A stretch of 23,576 nt of DNA. Source: JANNXY01 sp964472605. Lineage in GTDB: Bacteria > Patescibacteriota > Minisyncoccia > Phycocordibacterales > CAIZIN01. Position numbers and translations under genes: made by a program. Below, piece after piece: positions 1 to 7,187 of the stretch; the first letter of the stretch is position 1; the number at the start of each line of letters is the position of its first letter. Below the pieces are notes generated by a model, which was not told where the DNA came from, made no database searches, and saw nothing but the letters and a program-made list of their open reading frames with translations. The stretch is from NCBI GenBank assembly GCA_964472605.1, contig CAYYLG010000010.1, forward strand, positions 1-23,576. The letters run 5' to 3'.

Positions 1-51
1 CCAACATTTGCTTAATTGTTTCTTATTAGAAAATTAATTAAGTAAATAACT

Positions 52-1956
52 ATGTCAAAAATAATTGGTATTGATTTGGGAACAACCAACTCAGCAGTTG
101 CGGTAATGGAGGCTGGTGCTCCAAAAATTCTAGAAAACGCAGAAGGTATGCGCACGACTCCGTCTATCATGGCGATGTCAAAGACAGGTGAGAGACTTGT
201 TGGTCTCCTTGCTAAACGTCAGGCAGTAACGAACCCAAAGAACACTATCTTTGGTGTAAAGAGATTCATGGGTCACTCATTCGATGAAAGTGCAGTGCAA
301 AAGGACAAAGGTGTAGTGCCGTACGAACTCGTAAAAGGTGAGAACAATGGAGTTGCAATTAAAATCTCTGACAAGGATTATCGTCCAGAGGAAATCTCTG
401 CGATGATTCTAGGAAAGCTTAAAGCAGATGCAGAAGCGCGTCTAGGTGAGAAAGTAACTCAAGCGGTGATCACTGTGCCAGCATACTTCAACAATGATCA
501 GCGTGAGGCTACAAAGAAAGCTGGAGAGATCGCAGGTCTTGAGGTAATGCGTATCATCAACGAACCTACAGCAGCCGCACTAGCTTATGGCCTAAACAAA
601 AATAAAGAGGAAAAGATTGCGGTCTTCGACTTCGGAGGTGGAACATTTGACGTATCTATCCTAGAAGTTGGTGATGGGGTTATCGAAGTGCGTTCAACAG
701 ACGGGGACTCACACCTAGGAGGTAAAGATATTGATCAAAAGATTCTTAACTGGCTTGCGGATGAGTTCAAAAAGGAAAGTGGAATTGATTTAAGAAATGA
801 TGTTCTAGCGCTTCAGCGTCTAGATGAAGCAGCGGAGAAAGCAAAGATTGAGCTTTCTTCAGCAGTTGAGACAGAAGTAAATATTCCATTCATTACATCT
901 GACGCTTCAGGTCCAAAGCATTTCTTAATCAAAATGACTCGCGCTAAGCTCGAGGAACTTACAGCAGAATTCATTGAGCGTGCAATGCAGATCACGAAGC
1001 GTGCGGTAGAGGCATCTCCATTTAAGGTTACTGATATTCAAGAAGTAATCCTAGTAGGAGGTCAGACTCGTATGCCAAAGATTGTAGAAGAGGTGAAAAA
1101 ATTCTTTGGTAAGGAACCAAACAAAGGAGTGAATCCAGATGAAGTAGTAGCTATCGGTGCTGCTATTCAAGGAGGAATCCTCCAAGGTGATGTGAAGGAT
1201 GTACTTCTTCTCGATGTGATTCCATTGTCACTTGGTATTGAAACTATGGGAGGTGTGGCTACAAAGCTTATTGAACGCAACACAACTATCCCAGCATCTA
1301 GGTCACAAATATTCTCTACAGCTGCAGATAATCAAACATCTGTGCAGATCAGAGTATTCCAAGGTGAACGTGCGATGTTTAACGACAACAAGGAGCTCGG
1401 GCAATTTATCCTAGATGGAATTCCACCAGCTCCTAGAGGCATGCCACAGGTTGAAGTAACTCTCGATGTAGATGCAAACGGAATTCTAAATGTGAAAGCT
1501 GTTGAAAAGGCTTCAAACAAGGCTCAGTCAATTACTATCAAGGGTTCATCAGGACTTTCAAAGGAAGATGTAGAGAGAATGAAGAAAGATGCTGAAGCTC
1601 ATGCAGCAGAAGACCAAAAGAAGAAAGATTTGGTAGAAGCTCGCAACATTGCAGATAGCCTCATCTACACTTCAGAGAAGTCACTCAAGGATGCGGGGGA
1701 TAAAGTTCCAGCGGACTTGAAGACAAGTATCGAAGGTAAGATTGCAGATGTTAAAAAGGTGAAGGACGCTGATGATTTGCAGGCTATTAAGACTGCTACA
1801 GAAGCCCTATCTACTGAACTTCAAAAGATTGGTGAGATAATGCAGAAGGCTCAGACAGAACAAGCACAGGCTGGAGCAAATCCAAATCCTGAGGCAAATG
1901 CAGGTGGAGAAAATGTTCGTGATGCAGAGTTCAAGGAGAATCCAGAGCAAAAATAA
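52..1956 (+). CDS. dnaK: Chaperone DnaK (Hsp70)
   Basis: ATP-dependent cytosolic chaperone that binds exposed hydrophobic segments of client proteins, with DnaJ and GrpE as partners. The 634-residue product has the full Hsp70 layout. The N-terminal ATPase domain begins with IGIDLGTTNSAVAV and carries AVITVPAYFNNDQR and FDFGGGTFDVS. The interdomain linker DVLLLDVIPLSLGIET is followed by a substrate-binding domain, a helical lid, and an acidic tail rich in Asn, Pro and Gly. The length is normal. The ATG at 52 gives the standard N-terminus. There is no SD in the 51 upstream bases and no clear promoter is visible. dnaJ follows after a spacer with two hairpins. grpE is not in the window. Confidence 0.98.
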   Translation: MSKIIGIDLGTTNSAVAVMEAGAPKILENAEGMRTTPSIMAMSKTGERLVGLLAKRQAVTNPKNTIFGVKRFMGHSFDESAVQKDKGVVPYELVKGENNGVAIKISDKDYRPEEISAMILGKLKADAEARLGEKVTQAVITVPAYFNNDQREATKKAGEIAGLEVMRIINEPTAAALAYGLNKNKEEKIAVFDFGGGTFDVSILEVGDGVIEVRSTDGDSHLGGKDIDQKILNWLADEFKKESGIDLRNDVLALQRLDEAAEKAKIELSSAVETEVNIPFITSDASGPKHFLIKMTRAKLEELTAEFIERAMQITKRAVEASPFKVTDIQEVILVGGQTRMPKIVEEVKKFFGKEPNKGVNPDEVVAIGAAIQGGILQGDVKDVLLLDVIPLSLGIETMGGVATKLIERNTTIPASRSQIFSTAADNQTSVQIRVFQGERAMFNDNKELGQFILDGIPPAPRGMPQVEVTLDVDANGILNVKAVEKASNKAQSITIKGSSGLSKEDVERMKKDAEAHAAEDQKKKDLVEARNIADSLIYTSEKSLKDAGDKVPADLKTSIEGKIADVKKVKDADDLQAIKTATEALSTELQKIGEIMQKAQTEQAQAGANPNPEANAGGENVRDAEFKENPEQK

Positions 1957-1975
1957 TTAACTAACAATTGCTCTG
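1943..1975 (+). repeat. Perfect 8-bp inverted repeat over the dnaK stop codon
   Basis: CAGAGCAA at 1943-1950 and TTGCTCTG at 1968-1975 are exact reverse complements with a 17-base spacer that contains the dnaK TAA. No T-tract follows, so it is not a classical terminator. It could stabilise the mRNA 3' end or act together with the hairpin directly downstream. Confidence 0.5.
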
Positions 1976-1978
1976 ATA

Positions 1979-2004
1979 CTGCCGGGGTTTTGAAACCTCG
2001 GTAG
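1979..2004 (+). promoter_or_regulatory. Intergenic hairpin between dnaK and dnaJ
   Basis: A 12-bp stem (two G-U pairs) closes on a two-base loop: CTGCCGGGGTTT pairs with AAACCTCGGTAG. There is no U-tract after it, so it is unlikely to be a simple terminator. It more likely partly attenuates, or is a processing or stability element that sets the DnaK:DnaJ ratio. It ends 21 bases before the DnaJ ATG. The role is inferred; the pairing is seen. Confidence 0.55.
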
Positions 2005-2025
2005 AAATCAGTGCAATATAAACAC

Positions 2026-3123
2026 ATGGCAAAAAGAGATTATTACGAAATATTGGGAGTAAATAAAGGTGCATCGAAGGATGAGATCAAGAAGGCTTTT
2101 CGTAAGCTGGCTCATGAATATCATCCAGACAAAGGCACAGGAAATACTGAGAAGTTCAAAGAAGTGAACGAGGCGTATTCGACATTGTCTGATGATACAA
2201 AACGCGCTCAATATGATCAATTTGGGCATGCTGGGTCACAGTTTGGTGGCGGAGCATCTGGCCAAGGTGGATTCGGAGGCTTTGACTTCGGTGGCGGAGG
2301 ATTCGACTTCTCTGGATTTCAAAACGGTGGCGGAATGGAATTTGATCTTGGAGATATATTCGGAGACTTTTTTGGTGGTGGCAGAAGGCAGAAGCAAAAG
2401 AGAGGCTCTGACATAACTGTTGATGTTAAATTAACTTTCAAGGAAGCTGTCTTTGGTGTTGATAGGAAGGTGAATATAACCAAGACCTCAAAATGCAATC
2501 ATTGCAAAGGAAATGGTGGTGAACCTGGAGCAGAATTTACTGATTGTCATACTTGTAATGGTAAAGGGACCATCCGTGAGACCAAGCGCACAATACTCGG
2601 CTCAATGTCTACCCAAAGAATTTGTGACACATGTAATGGTAAGGGAACGATTCCAAAGAAAAAGTGTTCTGTCTGCCACGGTGTAGGAACAACAAGGAAG
2701 AGTGAGGAGATAGAATTCCGTATTCCGGCTGGTATAGAAAATGGGGAAGTACTAAGACTCTCTGGAGCTGGTGAGGCTGTCTCTGGTGGTACATCTGGAG
2801 ACCTATACATACGCGTACATGTTGCAACTCATGAGCATTTTGTAAAATCTAGTTGTAACCTAGAAATGGATTTACATTTGAAGCTCTCTGAAGCGCTTCT
2901 CGGTGTAAAGAAAAATATTGAAACACTAGATGGTCCTATCGAGGTCTCAATTCCTGCAGGAATTTCTTGGGGTGAAATGCTAAGGATAAAGGGCAAAGGT
3001 GTACCTCATGAAAAGAGTAAGGCTCGTGGTGACATAATTCTTCATATCAAAATAGATATTCCAAAAAAGTTATCAAAGAATTCACAGAAAATAGTTGAAG
3101 AATTAAAGAAGGAGGGTATATAA
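2026..3123 (+). CDS. dnaJ: Co-chaperone DnaJ (Hsp40)
   Basis: Delivers unfolded substrates to DnaK and stimulates its ATPase. The domain order is complete: J-domain with H33-P-D35, a Gly/Phe-rich region (about residues 70-125), four CxxCxGxG zinc-binding repeats (cysteine pairs at about 157/160, 174/177, 200/203 and 214/217), and a C-terminal substrate-binding domain. The length of 365 residues is typical. I chose the ATG at 2026, which gives MAKRDYYEILG. An in-frame GTG at 2011 would add five residues unlike the family. No SD is visible. It follows dnaK and ends inside the -10 box proposed for the next gene. Confidence 0.97.
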   Translation: MAKRDYYEILGVNKGASKDEIKKAFRKLAHEYHPDKGTGNTEKFKEVNEAYSTLSDDTKRAQYDQFGHAGSQFGGGASGQGGFGGFDFGGGGFDFSGFQNGGGMEFDLGDIFGDFFGGGRRQKQKRGSDITVDVKLTFKEAVFGVDRKVNITKTSKCNHCKGNGGEPGAEFTDCHTCNGKGTIRETKRTILGSMSTQRICDTCNGKGTIPKKKCSVCHGVGTTRKSEEIEFRIPAGIENGEVLRLSGAGEAVSGGTSGDLYIRVHVATHEHFVKSSCNLEMDLHLKLSEALLGVKKNIETLDGPIEVSIPAGISWGEMLRIKGKGVPHEKSKARGDIILHIKIDIPKKLSKNSQKIVEELKKEGI

Positions 3124-3124
3124 T
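3095..3124 (+). promoter_or_regulatory. Candidate promoter inside the dnaJ 3' end, leaderless type
   Basis: TTGAAG (3095-3100) and a perfect TATAAT (3119-3124) are 18 bases apart. The six bases AGCTAA separate the -10 box from the ATG at 3131, so transcription would start at or next to the A of the start codon. The same string TATAATAGCTAAATG occurs before scpB. Confidence 0.6.
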
Positions 3125-3130
3125 AGCTAA

Positions 3131-3580
3131 ATGAATATCGACACAATTGTTCTTATTGCATTAGCAATTATATTTATCTTCACAACTTATCGTTATGGTA
3201 AGTCATATCTAACTGCATTTATCCTCGCGTTTTATCCAGCATATTTTCTTTTTGATATTGTGAAGGGTAAGGTAGCGAGCAAAGAACCAATTGTCATAAT
3301 TGGTTTATTTGTTATTTGTCTTGGACTCATGATTTACATATTACGCAAGACAGTTTCCGCAGGATTCTCCTTTACTCCAGCTAAGCATTGGATCGATTCA
3401 ATTGCATTATCTGCTGGTGCCATCTCCCAAATCGCTTTCGTCTACTATCATACACTTCCTCAACTGAGCACTCTCTACAATCTTTCTGGTCAGGTAGACA
3501 AGATTTTCAACACCACAATCCCGTTTATGGTTTTGGCCCTTATTCCATTTATCTCTCTCCTTATTTCCGCGAGGGATTAG
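3131..3580 (+). CDS. Four-helix integral membrane protein, unknown function
   Basis: The 149-residue product is almost entirely hydrophobic, with about four membrane segments near residues 5-22, 27-45, 53-71 and 122-146, and a fifth possible around 88-106. There is no recognisable enzymatic motif and I do not recognise the family. The start ATG lies seven bases after the dnaJ stop and six bases behind a consensus -10 box, with no SD. It is therefore probably transcribed both from the dnaK-dnaJ unit and as a leaderless message. Coding nature is supported by length, start context and clean membrane topology. The function is open. Confidence 0.75.
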   Translation: MNIDTIVLIALAIIFIFTTYRYGKSYLTAFILAFYPAYFLFDIVKGKVASKEPIVIIGLFVICLGLMIYILRKTVSAGFSFTPAKHWIDSIALSAGAISQIAFVYYHTLPQLSTLYNLSGQVDKIFNTTIPFMVLALIPFISLLISARD

Positions 3581-3623
3581 TAATCCACAGCTCACAACTT
3601 TTACATAATTTTGTCTAGTTTTT

Positions 3624-3632
3624 TGTTATACA
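3624..3632 (+). promoter_or_regulatory. Possible extended -10 promoter for the M23 peptidase gene
   Basis: TGTTATACA fits an extended -10 (TGn followed by TATACA, four of six matches). An upstream TTGTCT at 3611-3616 is too close for a normal -35. A start near 3640 would give a leader of about 58 bases. This is a weak call, based mainly on position after the previous gene end. Confidence 0.3.
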
Positions 3633-3640
3633 ATTTATCT

Positions 3641-3698
3641 AGGAAAACACAACAACGACAGCACATCAACAACAAAACAACATCAGAAAACCAAAACA
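3641..3698 (+). promoter_or_regulatory. CA-rich 5' leader without SD
   Basis: The 58 bases before the peptidase ATG contain only two T and five G; the other 51 are A or C. Such RNA cannot fold and has no SD. A/C-rich unstructured leaders are known to help ribosome loading in other systems; that role here is inferred. Confidence 0.5.
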
Positions 3699-4853
3699 AT
3701 GAACTCGAAAATCATTTTGATCGCTTTTTTCTCCATGCTTGCAAATGCTTGGGGAGGCAAGATCGTTATTCGTCTGAAACCAGATGAAGCACTTTCAAAG
3801 GATACTTATGTTCGCTCTCCAAGTTCTGGCTACTCAACAAGTAGCATCCTACGTGCTTCATACAGAGCAAGTGGTAGTAGTTATGTAAGGGAAATTTTTC
3901 TAGGATTCCCTGGGATCGGCTCATTACCAACATCACCGCGTAATGTAAGTCTCTGGATGTGGCTTGAGGACAGCACAACTTATTCCTACGACACAACCAG
4001 AGTAAACTTCTATTTGCCCAATACATCCTGGTCTGAGTCTGTGAGATGGGATACTAAGCCTGGAAGCACTTACTGGGCCTTTGGAACCATTCCAAAGGAT
4101 TATGCAGAGGATTGGGTTGGCTATAATCTAAAGCCAATTTACGACACCTTAAGGTCAAATGGTCGCGGGGTTAGGATAACCACTGGCTACAAGGAATCTT
4201 TTCAGGTTACAAGCTCGTCAGGTTCAGATTGGTATTATCGTCCAGAGCTTGCGGTGGAATTCGATTTCCCGGCACTGGTTTATCCAGTTGCAAAATGGTC
4301 AAGTGGTAGGTGGGTCAAGGATAACTTCGACTGGACCAAAATCAATGCTTATGGAAGTGGTGGTGCATTTGGAGATCATTGGGAAAATAGTTATGCGGTA
4401 GACGGGAGTACACGGCTTCTCCATACAGGAATTGATCTTCGTGCTTCGGCAGGAACCCCTGTCTACGCAATGCATAGTGGAATTGTCTATAACTTCACAA
4501 ACGCTGGAACTGATGGGTATTTCGTATCCATTCAGTATTCGATGGTTGGAAATTATTATGTGACAAGCACCTATCATCACATTGCTCCAGAAGTATCTAA
4601 TGGAACAAGTGTTACTGCTGGGCAGAGGATTGGCACTGTATTCAACCTTGGCACCCGAACCCATCTCCATGCGCAGATTCGTTTCGGTGATAATAAGGAA
4701 CCAGATACTGGATTCAATGTAGTCCCAGTCGGAAGATTGCCGGAGAAAAAAGCAGATACACCGAAAAGAGAAGGTGGAAGAACTGGTATATTACCAGCAT
4801 TTCCTGACTTTTTTATTGATCTAGAGTATGATGTTGATTGGGTAGCTCAATAG
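3699..4853 (+). CDS. Exported M23 (LytM-type) metallopeptidase with N-terminal DNRLRE-like domain
   Basis: Probably an exported peptidoglycan endopeptidase or cell-surface protein. Residues 1-17 look like a signal peptide with an A-N-A cleavage site. Residues about 25-190 resemble a DNRLRE beta-sandwich, with the repeated DTYVRSPSSGY-like opening and a WDTKPGSTYW segment. Residues about 235-345 are an M23 peptidase: H242-T-G-I-D246 supplies two zinc ligands, H293/H294 lie in the middle motif, and H322-L-H324 closes the site, so the catalytic residues appear intact. The tail after residue 350 is polar. The gene has a CA-rich leader and no SD. It is richer in G+C than many neighbours. The next gene starts within about 20 bases of its TAG. 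Confidence 0.88.
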   Translation: MNSKIILIAFFSMLANAWGGKIVIRLKPDEALSKDTYVRSPSSGYSTSSILRASYRASGSSYVREIFLGFPGIGSLPTSPRNVSLWMWLEDSTTYSYDTTRVNFYLPNTSWSESVRWDTKPGSTYWAFGTIPKDYAEDWVGYNLKPIYDTLRSNGRGVRITTGYKESFQVTSSSGSDWYYRPELAVEFDFPALVYPVAKWSSGRWVKDNFDWTKINAYGSGGAFGDHWENSYAVDGSTRLLHTGIDLRASAGTPVYAMHSGIVYNFTNAGTDGYFVSIQYSMVGNYYVTSTYHHIAPEVSNGTSVTAGQRIGTVFNLGTRTHLHAQIRFGDNKEPDTGFNVVPVGRLPEKKADTPKREGGRTGILPAFPDFFIDLEYDVDWVAQ

Positions 4854-4875
4854 TTTGAGCCTCCCATTTTTATAT

Positions 4876-5406
4876 ATGTATAAAAAGATATTTAAAATAA
4901 TTTCAATTATCCTAATTATTGAATTGATTATTGTTTTATTTGCTTTGTATACAAAATACAAAGCCAATAAACCCACTGAATTTAAAGAGGAGACTGAAAG
5001 GAGATTTAAATACGGTAATATTGAGATAGTTGAATTACCCCTACAGGAATATCTGGTTTGTGGCAAGAAACTGAATGGAATATCTGTCACGCATATAAAT
5101 GTAAATTATATACAAAGGATAATAGATAAGATAAATAATAACGAATTTGAAAATGATGGTGGGCCAACTTGTAAATGGTTTAGAGCACATGACGACGGGT
5201 TAGGGGAAGGCTTTCCCGGATCAACTGACCTTGATTTTAGAATAAATCGGCCAATGAATCCTGAAGAAACCTTCGGAAACAGTATTTCTATTGATACTGG
5301 GGATGTTTTTCCCAGACCCGTAATCGACGGAAAAAGTTACGGTTTAGAGGTTGATTTAAGAACAGGGGAAATCTTATACAGGGAATCTGATCCATCTATA
5401 TATTGA
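4876..5406 (+). CDS. Single-pass membrane protein with unknown extracytoplasmic domain
   Basis: The 176-residue protein has a short Lys-containing N-terminus, one strong membrane helix (about residues 5-26), then a polar domain with two cysteines that could pair outside the cell. I recognise no family. The ATG at 4876 places positive residues directly before the helix. An in-frame TTG at 4855 would add seven residues and is less likely. It ends in TGA, the only TGA stop among the 26 genes here that I trust. That TGA is part of the TTGACT -35 box of the next promoter. The region is visibly AT-rich. Confidence 0.65.
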   Translation: MYKKIFKIISIILIIELIIVLFALYTKYKANKPTEFKEETERRFKYGNIEIVELPLQEYLVCGKKLNGISVTHINVNYIQRIIDKINNNEFENDGGPTCKWFRAHDDGLGEGFPGSTDLDFRINRPMNPEETFGNSISIDTGDVFPRPVIDGKSYGLEVDLRTGEILYRESDPSIY

Positions 5407-5432
5407 CTTTTTGTATATAAGTGTGGTATAAT
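5403..5432 (+). promoter_or_regulatory. Strong sigma70-type promoter
   Basis: TTGACT (5403-5408) and TATAAT (5427-5432) are separated by 18 bases, five of six and six of six matches to consensus. It overlaps the stop codon of the preceding gene and drives the unit ending at the terminator near 6035. The leader of about 54 bases can form a small ACGG/CCGT hairpin just after the predicted start. Confidence 0.8.
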
Positions 5433-5479
5433 TAAGGAACGGTAAAGAGCCGTAAAAGATCTTCAAATTCAACAAAAGA

Positions 5480-5487
5480 AAGGAGGT
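5480..5487 (+). promoter_or_regulatory. Strong Shine-Dalgarno site, the only clear one in the window
   Basis: AGGAGGTG lies six bases before the ATG at 5494, a near-perfect anti-SD match at normal distance. The other genes here lack such a site, which sets this gene apart. Confidence 0.85.
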
Positions 5488-5493
5488 GGGGAC

Positions 5494-6003
5494 ATGTTTC
5501 CTCACAAGCTGTTAGAGAAAATTGGAACCATTGGGACAGGACATTTCCTCAACTTCATGATTAACAACGGCTTTGACTATGGAATCTATATTCCTGTTAT
5601 AGCCTTCTTCGGCCCAATATGGGGCTGCGGGATCATGATTATCTTGTCAATGATACTCAACATCACACTGATTTGGGTATATGACAAGACCGGTAAGGAT
5701 TGGCTTGGCTTCGAGATGCTGAAGGAAGGCAAAGAAGAACTGTCCACAGGTTTACCAAATTGGATCAGGAATTTGATCCAACTAGGGGACTTTGGGGCTT
5801 TCATCGGTCTCTCTATCTATGATCCGTTCATGGCCACAATCTACCTTCGCAAAAAGGAGAATGTCCATAACGGGTTGTCGAAAAGGGATTGGAGGATATT
5901 CTTCTCAGCCACCATCCTCTCAAATGTCGGCTGGACCGGACTGGTCTATGGAGGAATCTCCGGATTCCAATGGCTCCTCAAAACCGCGCAGTTGCTCTGG
6001 TAG
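5494..6003 (+). CDS. Small multi-pass membrane protein, unknown function
   Basis: The 169-residue product starts MFPHKLLEKIG. It has hydrophobic segments near residues 28-40 and 42-64, then a polar stretch (about 65-95), then weaker segments around 98-115 and 137-160. I do not recognise the family. The gene is monocistronic, with its own consensus promoter, strong SD and a terminator that overlaps its stop codon. Codon choice (many C-ending Ile, Leu and Gly codons) is richer in G+C than the AT-rich genes on either side. This suggests either strong expression with optimised codons or acquisition as a unit. A soluble role is unlikely. Confidence 0.8.
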   Translation: MFPHKLLEKIGTIGTGHFLNFMINNGFDYGIYIPVIAFFGPIWGCGIMIILSMILNITLIWVYDKTGKDWLGFEMLKEGKEELSTGLPNWIRNLIQLGDFGAFIGLSIYDPFMATIYLRKKENVHNGLSKRDWRIFFSATILSNVGWTGLVYGGISGFQWLLKTAQLLW

Positions 6004-6035
6004 TAATACCTGGGCACTGTGCGGTTTTTCTTTTT
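5981..6035 (+). terminator. Rho-independent terminator overlapping the stop codon
   Basis: AAACCGCGCAG (5981-5991) pairs with CTGTGCGGTTT (6017-6027) through one G-U pair. The loop carries a secondary GGTA/TACC hairpin. A T-rich tract follows at 6025-6035. The TAG stop lies in the loop. Confidence 0.85.
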
Positions 6036-6056
6036 ATGTATATATGAGATAATTAG

Positions 6057-6374
6057 ATGGCTCAAATGAATAATAAACTTCAAAATCAGATTTTCTTCAG
6101 TATCTTTTTTCTATTAGTATTTGGTTCAATTGGAATATCATATAATATTTTTTTTATTAACAAAGATTATCAAGTTATAGCTGAAGTGTCTTGTGATTCA
6201 TATATGGAGGAGTGTCTTGAATACAATGATGGAAATGAATCATACTACTACAAATTTATTAGCAAAAATGCTCGGGAAATAGAAAAGTGCCTGAATTCGG
6301 ATGGTAAAAACGGCTGTAAAGGTGAGCTTAGTTGCACCGAGGGCGAAATTAACTGTGAATATTTCTTAGAATAA
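6057..6374 (+). CDS. Small exported or membrane-anchored Cys-rich protein
   Basis: The 105-residue protein has one N-terminal hydrophobic helix (about residues 13-34), either an uncleaved signal anchor or a signal peptide. A polar domain follows with six cysteines, all after the helix and in an even number. That pattern fits three disulfides outside the cytoplasm. I recognise no enzyme motif. The ATG at 6057 is preceded by AGATAAT close by and no SD. An alternative ATG lies three codons later. Only three bases separate its stop from the next ATG, so it is probably co-transcribed with the following genes. Confidence 0.7.
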   Translation: MAQMNNKLQNQIFFSIFFLLVFGSIGISYNIFFINKDYQVIAEVSCDSYMEECLEYNDGNESYYYKFISKNAREIEKCLNSDGKNGCKGELSCTEGEINCEYFLE

Positions 6375-6377
6375 AAA

Positions 6378-7187
6378 ATGAACCCAGAGAATAAGATGAG
6401 GGATATTTATACCCATTTAAGTAAGGCTAAAGCCGAGATCAGAAAAAGGAGATCAGATAGGAAACTTTCAAAAAAGCTCAATGAATTTTGGGGGTGCAAT
6501 AGGCCCCCTTTCATAACCCCCGGAGGCCCGAAAGCTGTTTTTTCAAAATCACTCATCACCCCCAATTTCGAATTTAATTATTTTTTAGATATTATAAAAG
6601 AAATCGGGATGAGAAAAGAGTTTTGGGAATATTCTCATGGGAAACTTGTAGGAAAAAATAAGGAACGAAAGCATCTTGGAAAGATTTACTTCCATTCTGG
6701 ATTCGGTAGAAATCACGGACATAAAATTGACCATACTACTGTAGTAAATTTCAATACAGATGAGGGTAGGATGGTAAAAGATATATCAACCTTATATGGA
6801 GAAAGTCTTGTCGATTTTCACCACAACCTTCTTAAAAAAAGTTCAAAAAGAAAACTTAATATAGTAGACATATCAGAATGGTTTGATCGCACAAGGTATC
6901 TGACTGAATACTATTATCTATACTACCTGTCACTTTTTGTAAGAGATTATATTTTGTTTGAAAACTTTATTTTTGATAATGAAGAGGAGGGGAAGTTTTC
7001 AAAGGAACGATTTTTGCCAAGTTTTAAAAAAGTAGAGAAAATGTTTGGGGTAAAGCCAATTATTGTCCCACTTCTTCCGCGGGAATATGAAAAAAGCGTC
7101 TACTGGTTCTTTTATGGAAAGAAAATTAAAAATTTTATTAGAAAATGTTATAGTATAAGTATAAAAGATGAACACGCAACTACCTAA
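6378..7187 (+). CDS. Conserved-looking soluble protein of unknown family, coupled to SET gene
   Basis: The 269-residue product has a basic, helical N-terminus (many Lys/Arg in residues 7-35). A central segment around residues 105-150 is rich in His and Asp, including SGFGRNHGHKIDHTT and then SLVDFHHNLL; this density suggests metal or phosphate binding. The C-terminal half is aromatic and mixed. I do not recognise a family and see no membrane helix. Its last 20 bases overlap the start of the SET-domain gene, so translation is likely coupled and the two proteins may act together. Whether it is a methylation substrate of its neighbour is speculation. Confidence 0.72.
   Translation: MNPENKMRDIYTHLSKAKAEIRKRRSDRKLSKKLNEFWGCNRPPFITPGGPKAVFSKSLITPNFEFNYFLDIIKEIGMRKEFWEYSHGKLVGKNKERKHLGKIYFHSGFGRNHGHKIDHTTVVNFNTDEGRMVKDISTLYGESLVDFHHNLLKKSSKRKLNIVDISEWFDRTRYLTEYYYLYYLSLFVRDYILFENFIFDNEEEGKFSKERFLPSFKKVEKMFGVKPIIVPLLPREYEKSVYWFFYGKKIKNFIRKCYSISIKDEHATT

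Noticed and set aside
1..51. CIRCE heat-shock operator or promoter before dnaK
   Set aside because: No inverted GAGTGCTAA-type repeat is present and no hexamer pair reaches a convincing match.
2011..2025. GTG start for dnaJ five codons upstream
   Set aside because: It adds MQYKH, unlike DnaJ N-termini; the ATG at 2026 gives the canonical start.
4299..4670. 123-codon minus-strand ORF opposite the M23 peptidase
   Set aside because: Shadow of a well-supported gene; no start context, no domain, odd composition.
4855..4875. TTG start for the single-pass membrane protein
   Set aside because: The ATG at 4876 directly precedes a basic residue pair and the helix; the TTG adds seven poorly supported residues.
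5404..5406. TGA read as a sense codon (alternative genetic code)
   Set aside because: No recognised gene is interrupted by TGA, so the standard bacterial code fits; the TGA here acts as a stop.
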